Numbered from the stretch's first letter, positions 7,913 through 17,229 are shown. The stretch is 20,783 nt of DNA from an uncultured Lachnospiraceae bacterium (GCA_905193085.1 CAJJNI010000015.1:1-20783); one strand, 5' to 3'. Notes: a model not told the origin generated them from the letters alone. A program made the numbers and translations.

Positions 7913-7959
7913 TCACTTATCTTTAGTATTCGTTTGCTTTAGATAAGTGATTTTTATTT
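7913..7959 (+). terminator. Intrinsic terminator after rnpB
   Basis: TCACTTATCT (7913-7922) and AGATAAGTGA (7941-7950) form a 10-bp perfect stem with an 18-base loop, followed by TTTTTATTT. It lies 25 bases past the P1 3' strand and ends the guaB-amidase-rnpB unit. Confidence 0.85.
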
Positions 7960-7970
7960 GTCTTCACGCA

Positions 7971-7999
7971 TTGCCAAACTCATTGTTTTTTGCTATAAT
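7971..7999 (+). promoter_or_regulatory. Sigma-A-type promoter of uppP
   Basis: TTGCCA (7971-7976), 17-base spacer, TATAAT (7994-7999) with the TGC extended -10 just upstream. It follows the rnpB terminator directly and lies 54 bases before the uppP ATG. It probably also drives the ftsK gene downstream. The 7888-8053 stretch holds this promoter and the terminator, nothing else that I can see. Confidence 0.85.
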
Positions 8000-8053
8000 A
8001 TATAAGATTATGTAATTTATTATTCGACTTGATTAAAATTTTGGAGGTACAGT

Positions 8054-8929
8054 ATGAATTATTTACAAGCGATAATAATGGGAATTGTACAGGGAGCCGC
8101 TGAATTTCTGCCAATAAGCAGTTCTGGACATCTTGCCATTTTTTCAAAAATCTTTGGATTAAGTGAGCCTGATTTAACATTTGATATTCTGCTTCATGTA
8201 GGTACACTTCTGGCAATATTTATTGTATATTGGAACGATATTAAGAAACTTGTCATTGAAGGTTTTGGTATTATAGGTGATTTTTTTGTAAATGCAGCTG
8301 TTTTTGTAAAGAAGCTCTTTACAAAGGATAATACATTAAAATACAGGAAAGTTGTTAATACATCATATCGTAAATTTGTTATGCTTATTATAGTTTCCAC
8401 AATTCCTACAGGCATTATAGGAATACTTGTAGATGATATTGTTGCCAATGTAAAGACAAATCTTTTGATTGTTGGTGTTTGTCTTCTCATAACATCATGT
8501 CTGCTTTTGATTTCCGATTATGTTGAGCCAGGAAACAAAAAACCTAAAAATATAACATACACTAACGCATTTGTTATTGGTATATGCCAGGGATTTGCGA
8601 CACTTCCTGGAATTTCAAGGTCAGGAACAACAATAACAGCATGTCTTGTAAGTAAGTTTGACAGAAAGCTCGCAGTTAAATATTCATTTATAATGTCTAT
8701 TCCTGCTGTTCTTGGTGCGGCGGTTCTGGAACTTAAAGATTTTTTTGCAACAATAGGTGAGTGTAAATATCTGGGACAGTATTTAGTTGGTACTCTGGTA
8801 GCAGCTGTTGTTGGTTTTATCTGTATTAAAGTGTTAATGATTTTAGTTCGTAATAATAAATTTAAATATTTTGCATATTACTGTATTGCTGCCGGTGCAG
8901 TTTCAATAGTTCTGCATTTTGTAATGTAA
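8054..8929 (+). CDS. uppP: Undecaprenyl-diphosphate phosphatase (BacA/UppP)
   Basis: Integral membrane phosphatase that converts undecaprenyl diphosphate to the monophosphate, recycling the lipid carrier for peptidoglycan and other wall polymers; overproduction gives bacitracin resistance in other bacteria. 291 residues, close to the family norm. Both signature motifs are intact: QGAAEFLPISSSGH (13-26, with Glu17, Ser24 and His26) and PGISRSG (185-191, with Arg189). Several hydrophobic helices fill the rest. A loop at about 75-105, rich in Lys and Phe, lies between the second and third hydrophobic blocks. GGAGG (8043-8047) lies six bases before the ATG. The ftsK-type gene starts 33 bases after its stop without a terminator between them, so both probably share the promoter at 7971-7999. 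Confidence 0.96.
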   Translation: MNYLQAIIMGIVQGAAEFLPISSSGHLAIFSKIFGLSEPDLTFDILLHVGTLLAIFIVYWNDIKKLVIEGFGIIGDFFVNAAVFVKKLFTKDNTLKYRKVVNTSYRKFVMLIIVSTIPTGIIGILVDDIVANVKTNLLIVGVCLLITSCLLLISDYVEPGNKKPKNITYTNAFVIGICQGFATLPGISRSGTTITACLVSKFDRKLAVKYSFIMSIPAVLGAAVLELKDFFATIGECKYLGQYLVGTLVAAVVGFICIKVLMILVRNNKFKYFAYYCIAAGAVSIVLHFVM

Positions 8930-8962
8930 TACATAAGCTGCATAAGGTGGAGGGAATCTGCT

Positions 8963-11605
8963 GTGTCTACATCAAAAAGAAAGCAGATGCCTGTACGGGC
9001 ATCAGGCAATAACAGAAAATCACAGGACTATGACAACAGAATGGAAAATTCTGTTATAAGAGAAGTGAAATTGCTTGTATTTCTGGGAGTATGTATATTG
9101 CTTTTTCTGGGGAATTTTGGCTGGGCAGGAATCGGAGATACTGGAATCAACTGGATTAGCAACAGACTTAAGGGGCTTATCGGAATTATGGAATATGTAT
9201 TGCCTGTCTATATGTTTATTTCAGCATTATATATGTACGCCAATCCTACAAACCGAAAGGTCAGATTTAGAATAATACTTTCAGCGTTATTAGGTCTGGA
9301 GATTATTTTATTTATACAGTTTCTCAGTGGAAGTTCTAACATGGAATTAAAATGGAGTGAATACTACAAAAATAGTATGGAAAGCTTGTTTACTGCTGGT
9401 GCAATAGGCGGTAAAATAGCATCTTTAATTTATTCTGTTGTAGGTCTTGTAGGTGGTTTTATATTGCTTATTTTGGGACTTATAATAATCTGTATTCTTT
9501 TGACTGAGAAATCTTTTGTAAATCAGGTAAAGAAGGCAGGACAGAAAAGCTCTGCCGCTATTGAAGAAAATATTCAGAGAAACAGGCAGAACAGGAATTA
9601 TTCAAAAAAGAGTTATAACAGGGATTACTATTCTTATGCTAATAATTCCAATAATCATGAGAGAAAATCTAAAAATGCAGAAGAAAGAAAATCTGCAAAC
9701 GGAATGTCTCTTATAACATTAGAAAATAAAGAAAAGAAAATTCATAAGAAAAATGTAAATTGTGAAGATGAAATGCATGAATTGTTTGCAGATAACATAG
9801 AGCAGACTTCCACAGATAATAATAATAATAATAATAATGCGGATACTATATCTGCCGGAAATTCAGAAGATTTTGGAATGCAGTTTACAATAAAAAAAGA
9901 TGGCAGGGAATACTCATTTGATGAAAGTATTAATCAAAATGATTTGGTACAAAGCAATACTGATGCAATGGAAGAACTTGTTCCACCTGATGATTCAATT
10001 CCTGAATTTAAATCTAATACATCACAAAAGCCTAAGAAGAGCAAAAAAGAGTTGAAAAATGACTGTTTAACATCTGATTCTAAAGCTGATGATGCATTTA
10101 TACATAATAAAAATAACAAAAACGCTGATTTAGGTTCAGAGCCGGTGTATGAAAAACCGCCATACGATTTGCTTAAGAAAAATGATAAAAAATCTGTTGA
10201 GTCAGATGCTTATCTTCGTGAAATGGGAATGACCCTTCAAAGAACACTGCAAAGCTTCGGGGTTAATGTTACAGTAACAAATGTAAGCTGCGGGCCGTCA
10301 GTTACAAGATATGAACTTCAGCCTGAACAGGGAGTTAAAGTCAGCAAAATAACAAATCTTGCTGATGATATTAAATTGAATCTTGCTGTTTCTGATATAA
10401 GAATTGAAGCTCCAATTCCTGGAAAAGCTGCAGTAGGAATTGAAGTTCCAAACAGAAAGTCAAGTCCTGTGCTTTTGCGTGAATTGTTGGAAAACAAACA
10501 GTTTGAAGCTGCAAAGTCATCACTTACATTTGCAGTGGGAAAAGACATTTCAGGCAATATAATATTTGGAGATATTGCCAAAATGCCGCATCTGCTTGTT
10601 GCAGGTGCTACCGGTTCAGGAAAGTCAGTGTGTATAAATACAATTATTATGAGTCTTTTGTATAAGGCGGACCCAAAAGATGTAAAACTTATTCTTATAG
10701 ATCCTAAAGTTGTAGAACTTAGTATATATAATGGGATACCACATATGTTTATACCTGTTGTTACAGACCCTAAAAAGGCTGCCGGGGCATTAAACTGGGC
10801 AGTCGTTGAAATGGATGACAGATATAATAAGATGTCTGAAATGGGAGTCAGGGATTTAGAAGGTTATAACAGAAAAGTTGAAGCTCTGCCTGATGATATG
10901 GAAGATAAACCTGAACCATTTTCGAGGTTAGTTATTATAGTAGACGAGCTTGCTGATTTAATGATGGTGTGCGGTAATGAAGTTGAGGCTGCAATATGCC
11001 GTCTGGCACAGAAAGCGCGTGCTGCGGGAATTCATTTGATTCTTGCAACACAAAGACCATCTGTAGATGTAATTACAGGTCTTATTAAGGCGAATATGCC
11101 ATCCAGAATAGCCTTTGCAGTTTCATCAGGTGTCGATTCAAGAACAATAATTGATATAAATGGTGCCGAGAAGTTATTAGGAAAGGGCGATATGTTGTTT
11201 TATCCGTCATCATATCCAAAGCCTGTCAGAGTACAGGGGGCTTTTGTATCAGATAAAGAAGTGGCAGATGTAGTAGAGTTTCTTTCAGAACAAAATACAA
11301 TAGAAGTTTCTGCACAGGAAATTGAGCAGAGAATGAATGCAGTTGCGGCATCTTCTGTAGAATCTGCAAGAGGTTCTGACGGATATGATGATTATTTTGT
11401 TAAAGCAGGAGAATTTGTCATAGAAAAAGGAAAAGCATCAACAAGCATGATACAGAGAGTGTTTAAGGTTGGATTTAACAGGGCTGCACGTATAGTCTCC
11501 CAACTTGAAGAGGCCGGTGTTGTAGGACCGGAAGAAGGAACAAAACCACGAAAAGTAATTATGTCTCAGGAAGAATTTGAGCAGTTTGTGGAAGAGTCAG
11601 TTTAA
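8963..11605 (+). CDS. ftsK: FtsK/SpoIIIE-type DNA translocase
   Basis: ATP-driven double-stranded DNA pump anchored at the division septum, moving chromosome arms through it at cell division (or into a forespore where sporulation occurs). 880 residues from a GTG start placed eight bases after GGAGGG (8949-8954). The N-terminal 190 residues hold four membrane helices. A hydrophilic, low-complexity linker (about 190-400) rich in Asn, Lys, Glu and Ser follows, including seven consecutive Asn encoded by an AAT repeat. Then comes the motor: alpha domain from about 420, Walker A GATGSGKS (548-555), Walker B VIIVDELADL (Asp661, Glu662), and ATQRPSVDVITGLIKANMPSR. The last 65 residues are the winged-helix gamma domain that reads DNA polarity sequences (STSMIQRVFKVGFNRAARI). 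SpoIIIE and FtsK cannot be told apart from sequence alone. Confidence 0.96.
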   Translation: MSTSKRKQMPVRASGNNRKSQDYDNRMENSVIREVKLLVFLGVCILLFLGNFGWAGIGDTGINWISNRLKGLIGIMEYVLPVYMFISALYMYANPTNRKVRFRIILSALLGLEIILFIQFLSGSSNMELKWSEYYKNSMESLFTAGAIGGKIASLIYSVVGLVGGFILLILGLIIICILLTEKSFVNQVKKAGQKSSAAIEENIQRNRQNRNYSKKSYNRDYYSYANNSNNHERKSKNAEERKSANGMSLITLENKEKKIHKKNVNCEDEMHELFADNIEQTSTDNNNNNNNADTISAGNSEDFGMQFTIKKDGREYSFDESINQNDLVQSNTDAMEELVPPDDSIPEFKSNTSQKPKKSKKELKNDCLTSDSKADDAFIHNKNNKNADLGSEPVYEKPPYDLLKKNDKKSVESDAYLREMGMTLQRTLQSFGVNVTVTNVSCGPSVTRYELQPEQGVKVSKITNLADDIKLNLAVSDIRIEAPIPGKAAVGIEVPNRKSSPVLLRELLENKQFEAAKSSLTFAVGKDISGNIIFGDIAKMPHLLVAGATGSGKSVCINTIIMSLLYKADPKDVKLILIDPKVVELSIYNGIPHMFIPVVTDPKKAAGALNWAVVEMDDRYNKMSEMGVRDLEGYNRKVEALPDDMEDKPEPFSRLVIIVDELADLMMVCGNEVEAAICRLAQKARAAGIHLILATQRPSVDVITGLIKANMPSRIAFAVSSGVDSRTIIDINGAEKLLGKGDMLFYPSSYPKPVRVQGAFVSDKEVADVVEFLSEQNTIEVSAQEIEQRMNAVAASSVESARGSDGYDDYFVKAGEFVIEKGKASTSMIQRVFKVGFNRAARIVSQLEEAGVVGPEEGTKPRKVIMSQEEFEQFVEESV
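9818..9838 (+). repeat. AAT trinucleotide microsatellite (7 copies) inside ftsK linker
   Basis: Seven perfect tandem AAT units in the reading frame, giving seven Asn codons in the disordered linker between the membrane domain and the motor. Changes in copy number would lengthen or shorten the linker without breaking the frame. Confidence 0.95.
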
Positions 11606-11616
11606 TAAAAGATAAT

Positions 11617-11666
11617 AAAGGTCTTTTACCTGCATCTAAACAGACTTATGTGGTTTTAGACCTTTT
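11617..11666 (+). terminator. Candidate hairpin/weak terminator between ftsK and fhs
   Basis: AAAGGTCT (11617-11624) pairs with AGACCTTT (11658-11665); inside it a three-base T/T internal loop is followed by ACC/GGT pairing. The final U-tract is only four bases, so termination may be partial. It is the only structure visible in the 102-base gap before fhs, and I find no clear promoter there. Confidence 0.45.
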
Positions 11667-11707
11667 GGCTTTGGCATAAAAATATACGATATATGGAGGA
11701 ATTATTT

Positions 11708-13378
11708 ATGAAGTCAGATATTGAAATTGCACAGGAAGCGGTTTTGGAGCCGATTACAAAAGTGGCTGCTTCTTTAGGTATTGAAGAAGATGATTTAGAA
11801 TTATATGGAAAATATAAAGCTAAGTTTTCAAATGAATATCTTGAGAAAATTAAGAATAACAAAGACGGAAAACTTATTCTTGTTACTGCAATTAATCCTA
11901 CACCGGCAGGTGAAGGCAAAACTACTACAAGTGTAGGATTAGGACAGGCATTTGGTAAACTCGGTAAAAAAGCAATTATAGCATTAAGAGAGCCTTCACT
12001 TGGACCTTGTTTTGGCATTAAAGGTGGTGCTGCCGGAGGCGGATATGCCCAGGTAGTTCCGATGGAAGATTTAAATCTTCATTTTACAGGTGATTTTCAT
12101 GCCATAACAAGTGCAAATAATCTTCTTGCTGCAATGCTTGATAATCATATCCAGCAGGGTAATTCACTTAATATTGATACACGACAGATTATCTGGAAAA
12201 GATGTATTGATATGAATGACAGAGTCCTTCGTAATGTCGTTGTAGGTCTTGGTGCAAAAACAGACGGTGTTGTAAGAGAAGACCATTTTGTTATATCTGT
12301 TGCATCTGAAATAATGGCAATTCTCTGTCTTGCAGAAAATATGCATGATTTAAAAGAAAGACTTGGAAAGATTATAGTAGCTTATAATTATGCCGGAGAA
12401 CCTGTCACTGCAAAAGATTTACAGGCAGTAGGTGCTATGGCAGCATTACTAAAAGATGCAATTAAGCCAAATCTTGTCCAGACACTTGAACATACACCTG
12501 CAATTGTGCATGGCGGGCCATTTGCAAATATTGCTCATGGCTGTAACAGTGTAAGAGCAACTAAGGCGGGATTAAAGATGGCTGATTATGTAATAACAGA
12601 AGCTGGTTTTGGTGCAGATCTGGGTGCTGAGAAGTTCTTTGATATTAAATGCCGTATGGCAGGACTTAATCCTGACGCTGTAGTTTTGGTTGCTACAATA
12701 AGAGCATTAAAATACAATGGCGGTGTTGCAAAAGAAGATTTATCAGAAGAGAATTTAGATGCGTTAAAAAAAGGTATCATAAACCTTGAAAAACATATTG
12801 AGAATCTTCATAAATATGGTGTTCCTGTCGTTGTTACACTTAATGCGTTTGTGACAGATACAGATGCAGAAGTAGAATATGTTAAAAACTTCTGTGAAGA
12901 GAGAGGCTGTTCATTTGAAATTTCAAATGTATGGGAAAAGGGCGGCGAAGGCGGAATTGCCCTTGCACAGAAAGTTTTAGAGACATTAGAGACAAAAGAG
13001 AGCAATTTCAAAGTGCTTTATGAAGATAAATTATCAATAGAAGATAAAATAAACTGCATAGCTAAAGAAATTTACGGTGCAAAAGAAGTTGTGTTTACAC
13101 CGGCAGCCAAAAAGACAATGGCAAACATAGAAAAACTTGGTTTTTCAGATTTCCCTGTATGCATGGCAAAGACACAGTATTCATTATCGGACAATGCTAA
13201 ATTATTAGGCTGTCCTAAAGATTTCACAATGACAGTCAGAGAAATATATGTATCTGCCGGTGCAGGATTTGTTGTCGCACTTACAGGTTCAGTAATGACT
13301 ATGCCGGGTCTTCCAAAAACACCGGCTGCATTTGGTATTGATGTAGATGATTGTGGAAAAATTATCGGATTATCATAA
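11708..13378 (+). CDS. fhs: Formate-tetrahydrofolate ligase
   Basis: Joins formate to tetrahydrofolate using ATP, giving 10-formyl-THF for purine synthesis, formyl-Met-tRNA and, in acetogens, the methyl branch of acetyl-CoA synthesis. Cytosolic homotetramer in known cases. 556 residues, the standard length. The start at 11708 is preferred over the ATG at 11693 because GGAGG (11695-11699) overlaps the latter and sits eight bases before the former. The nucleotide-binding motif is PTPAGEGKTTT (64-74), followed by 'REPSLGPCFGIKGGAAGGGYAQV' features (Glu-Pro-Ser-Leu-Gly-Pro and Gly-Gly-Ala-Ala-Gly-Gly-Gly), 'LHFTGDFHAI' and 'MPGLPKTPAA' near the C-terminus, all typical. folD follows after 15 bases, so the two form an operon. 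Confidence 0.97.
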   Translation: MKSDIEIAQEAVLEPITKVAASLGIEEDDLELYGKYKAKFSNEYLEKIKNNKDGKLILVTAINPTPAGEGKTTTSVGLGQAFGKLGKKAIIALREPSLGPCFGIKGGAAGGGYAQVVPMEDLNLHFTGDFHAITSANNLLAAMLDNHIQQGNSLNIDTRQIIWKRCIDMNDRVLRNVVVGLGAKTDGVVREDHFVISVASEIMAILCLAENMHDLKERLGKIIVAYNYAGEPVTAKDLQAVGAMAALLKDAIKPNLVQTLEHTPAIVHGGPFANIAHGCNSVRATKAGLKMADYVITEAGFGADLGAEKFFDIKCRMAGLNPDAVVLVATIRALKYNGGVAKEDLSEENLDALKKGIINLEKHIENLHKYGVPVVVTLNAFVTDTDAEVEYVKNFCEERGCSFEISNVWEKGGEGGIALAQKVLETLETKESNFKVLYEDKLSIEDKINCIAKEIYGAKEVVFTPAAKKTMANIEKLGFSDFPVCMAKTQYSLSDNAKLLGCPKDFTMTVREIYVSAGAGFVVALTGSVMTMPGLPKTPAAFGIDVDDCGKIIGLS

Positions 13379-13393
13379 GAAAGGGGCAGAATT

Positions 13394-14239
13394 ATGGCTA
13401 AAATAATTGATGGAAAAGCTATTTCAACAGCGATTAAAGATGAATTAAAGGAAAAGGTTGCAGTTCTTAAAGCAGAGGGCACTGATATATGCCTTGCAGT
13501 TATCCAGGTAGGTGATGACCCTGCATCAAGCGTATATGTACGCAATAAGAAAAATGCCTGCGCATATGTCGGAATTGAATCTTTGTCATATGAACTTCCT
13601 GAAAGTACAACTCAGGAGGAATTACTTGAATTGGTAAAGAAATTAAATAATGATGATAAGGTAAATGGAATTTTAGTTCAGCTGCCGCTTCCTTCACATA
13701 TTGACGAAGATACGGTTATTAAGGCTATATCTCCTTCTAAAGATGTAGACGGTTTTCATCCGCAAAGCGTTGGTGCGTTAAGTATCGGTCAGCCGGGATT
13801 TGTATCATGTACTCCGGCAGGTGTTATACAGCTTCTTAAACGCTCAGGCGTTGAAATAGAAGGAAAAGAATGTGTTGTTATCGGAAGAAGCAACATAGTA
13901 GGAAAACCTATGGCGCAGCTTTTATTACAGGAAAACGGTACTGTTACAATTGCACATTCAAGGACTAAAGATTTAAAGGAAGTAGCAAAAAGAGCCGATA
14001 TATTAGTTGTTGCTATTGGAAAACCTAAATTTATAAACAAAGATTATATTAAAGATGGCGCAGTAGTAATTGATGTTGGAATCCACAGAATGGAAAACAA
14101 AAAGTTATGCGGTGATGTAGATTATGATGATGTTATAGATAAGGTAAGTGCAATTACACCTGTTCCGGGTGGAGTTGGACCTATGACAATTGCAATGCTG
14201 ATGAACAATTGTGTGGAATCACTGAAATTGCAGAAATAA
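13394..14239 (+). CDS. folD: Bifunctional methylenetetrahydrofolate dehydrogenase / methenyltetrahydrofolate cyclohydrolase
   Basis: Interconverts 5,10-methylene-THF and 10-formyl-THF through the methenyl form, with NADP(H) as the usual cofactor. 281 residues, typical length. The catalytic Tyr and Lys are Tyr48 and Lys52 in YVRNK. The substrate-loop motif is VNGILVQLPLP, the folate-pocket Asp follows in KDVDGFHP, the Rossmann part carries VVIGRSNIVGKPMA, and PGGVGPMT is at 258-265. AAGGGG seven bases before the ATG supports the start. It lies 15 bases after fhs, with which it acts in sequence on the same folate pool, and 15 bases before the zinc-ribbon gene. Confidence 0.97.
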   Translation: MAKIIDGKAISTAIKDELKEKVAVLKAEGTDICLAVIQVGDDPASSVYVRNKKNACAYVGIESLSYELPESTTQEELLELVKKLNNDDKVNGILVQLPLPSHIDEDTVIKAISPSKDVDGFHPQSVGALSIGQPGFVSCTPAGVIQLLKRSGVEIEGKECVVIGRSNIVGKPMAQLLLQENGTVTIAHSRTKDLKEVAKRADILVVAIGKPKFINKDYIKDGAVVIDVGIHRMENKKLCGDVDYDDVIDKVSAITPVPGGVGPMTIAMLMNNCVESLKLQK

Positions 14240-14254
14240 TAAGGGGTTTTGGTT

Positions 14255-15709
14255 ATGGTTTGTAAAAGATGTAATGAAGAAATAGAAGATGGAAGAGTTT
14301 ATTGTCCAAAATGCGGATTAGAGCTTCATTATGTTCCGGATTACAACGAAGTAGATGAAGAACTTGACAAAAATATGAAAGATTTAACTAAAGATGTTGC
14401 AAATGAAAATGCACAGCAAAACGGTGAAGATGATGAAGACTGGGAAGAATTTCACCTTGTAAAAGAAATGACTCCAAAACAGAAAAAGATGCAGATTATT
14501 GCAAAAATAACTGCAATGTCAGCGTTTATAGTAGTGCTTATTGTGTGTGTGATTTCATACTTTGTAATACAGAGCAGAAATAATTCTTTTGATGTGCAGC
14601 TTTCAAAGGCTTCAAAATATGTTTCAGATAATAACTTTTCAAAAGCGGTTGTTTCATATGAAAATGCAATAAATAAAGCTAAAACTTCTGCACAGAAGGC
14701 AGCCGCTGCAAAGCAGCTCGGATTATTTTATGCTGATAATTCAGATACAAAAAATGCGGTTTATTATCTGGAACTTGCAGTAGATAACAATTGTCTTGAT
14801 ACAGATTTGGTTAAGACTTTAGTCGGCTTATATGAATTACAGGGGAATTCTGATTCAATAAAAAAACTTGCAAAAGTTGCATCAAATGATGAGACATATT
14901 CATTATTTGAAAAGTACCTGTTAAACCAGCCTGTGTTTAATTACAAATCAGGAACATACAACGAATATCTTTCTGTTGAAATTACATCAGAAAATAACGA
15001 AACAATACACTACACACTGGATGATTCTCCTGCAACAACAGAGTCAGGTGTATATGAAGGTCCAATTGAAGTAAAAGATGGAACAACTGTTATACATGCA
15101 ATTACTGTTAATGAGAATAATCTTGTAAGTGAGGAAATTGTGACAACATATGTAGTACAGTCTGTTGGCGGAATGAAGCCTGTAATATCTCCTGACAGCG
15201 GAGAATATACAGATTTTACAAAAATAACCATAGATGATATATCTGCTAACTGTAAAATTTATTATACAATTGACGGAACTGAACCGGATGAAAATTCAAC
15301 AGAATACACTCAGCCGTTTGAGATGCCTGTTGGAAATCATGTTGTAAAAGCTGTTTCCATAAACACAGACACAAAGGTTAAAAGTGAAGTTGTTTCAAAA
15401 ATATATAATCTTGATATTTCATCAAAATATGATACTTCTAAAGCTATACAGTATGTCATGACGCAGCTTCAGAAAAGAAATGAAGTTTTAAACAGTTCAG
15501 GTGCAAAAGCTGACGGTACAAGTTGTGTACTTCAGTTTGACGAAGAGGTATCAATTGCTTCACAGAACTATTATATTATGCATAAGTATACAAATCAGGG
15601 GGGACAGCTTATAGATACAAATGTCTGCTATGCGGTCAATATATCTAACGGAGATGTGTTCCTTGCAAACAAGGTAAAAGATGGAATATATAATCTTGAT
15701 GTTTTTTGA
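14255..15709 (+). CDS. Zinc-ribbon, membrane-anchored TPR protein with two chitobiase-like C-terminal domains; function unknown
   Basis: 484 residues. The ATG at 14255 is eight bases after AAGGGG, so it is preferred over an upstream TTG at 14249. Visible parts: N-terminal zinc ribbon with CKRC and CPKC (Cys3, 6, 17, 20); an acidic stretch (about 28-70); one membrane helix at about 86-106; TPR-like helices (about 113-215) including YENAINKAKTSAQKAAAAKQ; two Ig-like modules of the chitobiase/beta-hexosaminidase C-terminal type at 226-300 and 309-390, each with P.....SG.Y near its start and an 'I.YT.D...P' strand; and a C-terminal domain (391-484) that I do not recognise. The ribbon would lie in the cytosol and the rest outside. 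It is probably co-transcribed with fhs-folD, but nothing in it suggests folate chemistry. The domain order suggests a sensor or scaffold at the envelope; this is only inference. Confidence 0.85.
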   Translation: MVCKRCNEEIEDGRVYCPKCGLELHYVPDYNEVDEELDKNMKDLTKDVANENAQQNGEDDEDWEEFHLVKEMTPKQKKMQIIAKITAMSAFIVVLIVCVISYFVIQSRNNSFDVQLSKASKYVSDNNFSKAVVSYENAINKAKTSAQKAAAAKQLGLFYADNSDTKNAVYYLELAVDNNCLDTDLVKTLVGLYELQGNSDSIKKLAKVASNDETYSLFEKYLLNQPVFNYKSGTYNEYLSVEITSENNETIHYTLDDSPATTESGVYEGPIEVKDGTTVIHAITVNENNLVSEEIVTTYVVQSVGGMKPVISPDSGEYTDFTKITIDDISANCKIYYTIDGTEPDENSTEYTQPFEMPVGNHVVKAVSINTDTKVKSEVVSKIYNLDISSKYDTSKAIQYVMTQLQKRNEVLNSSGAKADGTSCVLQFDEEVSIASQNYYIMHKYTNQGGQLIDTNVCYAVNISNGDVFLANKVKDGIYNLDVF

Positions 15710-15794
15710 TAATATATATATACTCCTTTTTGATTAGTTTTTCATTCCTATATTAAAAATGTTCAACAAAATTATAATAAGGGTTACAAAATGC

Positions 15795-15823
15795 TTGAAA
15801 AATATATAAAAAAAGAGTAAACT
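15795..15823 (+). promoter_or_regulatory. Candidate promoter of gdhA
   Basis: TTGAAA (15795-15800), 17-base spacer, TAAACT (15818-15823; four of six matches). A TATAAT also occurs at 15773-15778 but has no matching -35. One of these should start gdhA, since the stretch after 15709 carries no gene and gdhA has its own ribosome site. Confidence 0.45.
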
Positions 15824-15859
15824 ATAGTAGCAAAATTAATTTTGAAAAGGAGAATGAAA

Positions 15860-17194
15860 ATGAGTTACGTTGATGAAGTGCTCGAGAGAGTAAAAACAAA
15901 AAATGCAGCTGAACCAGAATTTCTTCAGGCAGTTGAAGAAGTATTAGAGACAATCAGACCTGCAATTGAAGCTAAGGAAGAATTCTATAAGAAAGAAGCT
16001 TTACTTGAAAGATTGACAGAGCCTGAAAGAGTTGTTCGTTTCAGAGTTCCTTGGGTAGATGATAAAGGTCAGGTTCAGGTAAATATTGGTTACAGAGTAC
16101 AGTTTAACAGTGCAATCGGACCTTACAAGGGAGGACTTCGTTTCCATCCATCTGTAAACCTTGGTATTATTAAATTTCTTGGATTTGAGCAGATTTTCAA
16201 AAACTCATTAACAAGTCTTCCAATCGGTGGCGGTAAAGGTGGTTCTGATTTCGATCCTAAGGGTAAATCAGACCGTGAAGTTATGGCATTCTGCCAGAGC
16301 TTTATGACAGAGCTTTGCAAACATATCGGAGCTGACACTGATGTACCTGCCGGTGATATCGGTGTAGGTGGAAGAGAAATCGGATATATGTTTGGACAGT
16401 ATAAGAGAATCCGCAACTTATACGAAGGTGTACTTACAGGTAAAGGATTAACATATGGTGGTTCTCTTGCCCGTACAGAAGCTACAGGTTATGGTCTTCT
16501 TTACATAACAGAAGAATTAATGAAATGCCATGGCGAATCAATGGAAGGTAAGACAATTGTTGTTTCAGGTGCCGGTAATGTTGCAATCTATGCTATCCAG
16601 AAAGCACAGCAGTTAGGTGCTAAAGTTGTAACATGTTCAGATTCAACAGGTTGGATTTATGACCCAGAAGGAATTGATGTTGACCTTCTTAAAGAGGTTA
16701 AGGAAGTTAAGAGAGCTCGTTTGACAGAATATGCTGCCACAAGAAAGAGCGCAGAATATCATGAAGGACGCGGTGTATGGCAGGTTAAGTGTGATATCGC
16801 ACTTCCATGTGCTACACAGAACGAATTACATCTTGATGATGCTAAACAGCTTGTTGCTAACGGATGTAAAGCAGTTTGTGAAGGTGCTAACATGCCTACA
16901 ACATTAGAAGCTACAAAATACTTACAGGAAAATGGAGTATACTTCATCTGTGGTAAAGCATCAAATGCCGGTGGTGTTGCTACAAGTGCTCTTGAAATGT
17001 CACAGAACAGCGAGAGATTAAGCTGGACATTCGATGAAGTAGATGCTAAATTAAAGAATATCATGGTAAATATTTATCATAATATTGATGATGCTGCTAA
17101 GCGTTATGGCAAAGAAGGCGACTATGTAACAGGTGCAAATATTGCAGGTTTCGAAAAAGTTGCTGAAGCTATGATAGCTCAGGGTATTGTTTAA
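15860..17194 (+). CDS. gdhA: Glutamate dehydrogenase, NADP-type
   Basis: Reductive amination of 2-oxoglutarate with ammonia to glutamate, a main route of ammonia uptake when ammonia is plentiful. 444 residues, the length of the hexameric NADP-type enzymes. The ATG at 15860 is chosen because AAAAGGAG (15845-15852) lies seven bases upstream; earlier in-frame TTG and ATG codons overlap that site. Key residues: Lys90 in GPYKGGLRF, catalytic Lys126 in GGGKGGSDFDP, and Asp166 in PAGDIGVGGREIG. The Rossmann motif SGAGNVAIYA is followed by CSDSTG; Ser rather than an acidic residue at the end of the second strand agrees with NADP. Flanked by a candidate promoter and a strong terminator, so probably a single-gene transcript. 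Confidence 0.97.
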   Translation: MSYVDEVLERVKTKNAAEPEFLQAVEEVLETIRPAIEAKEEFYKKEALLERLTEPERVVRFRVPWVDDKGQVQVNIGYRVQFNSAIGPYKGGLRFHPSVNLGIIKFLGFEQIFKNSLTSLPIGGGKGGSDFDPKGKSDREVMAFCQSFMTELCKHIGADTDVPAGDIGVGGREIGYMFGQYKRIRNLYEGVLTGKGLTYGGSLARTEATGYGLLYITEELMKCHGESMEGKTIVVSGAGNVAIYAIQKAQQLGAKVVTCSDSTGWIYDPEGIDVDLLKEVKEVKRARLTEYAATRKSAEYHEGRGVWQVKCDIALPCATQNELHLDDAKQLVANGCKAVCEGANMPTTLEATKYLQENGVYFICGKASNAGGVATSALEMSQNSERLSWTFDEVDAKLKNIMVNIYHNIDDAAKRYGKEGDYVTGANIAGFEKVAEAMIAQGIV

Positions 17195-17229
17195 TTAATA
17201 ACTCTTAATTTAATAAAATAATAAATTGG

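Noticed and set aside
11606..11707. ZTP (pfl) riboswitch before fhs
   Set aside because: Such riboswitches are common before fhs in other bacteria, but the gap is short and the conserved core of that RNA is not present.
15710..15794. Terminator after the zinc-ribbon gene
   Set aside because: The stretch is very A/T-rich with TA repeats, but I could not find a stable stem followed by a T-run.
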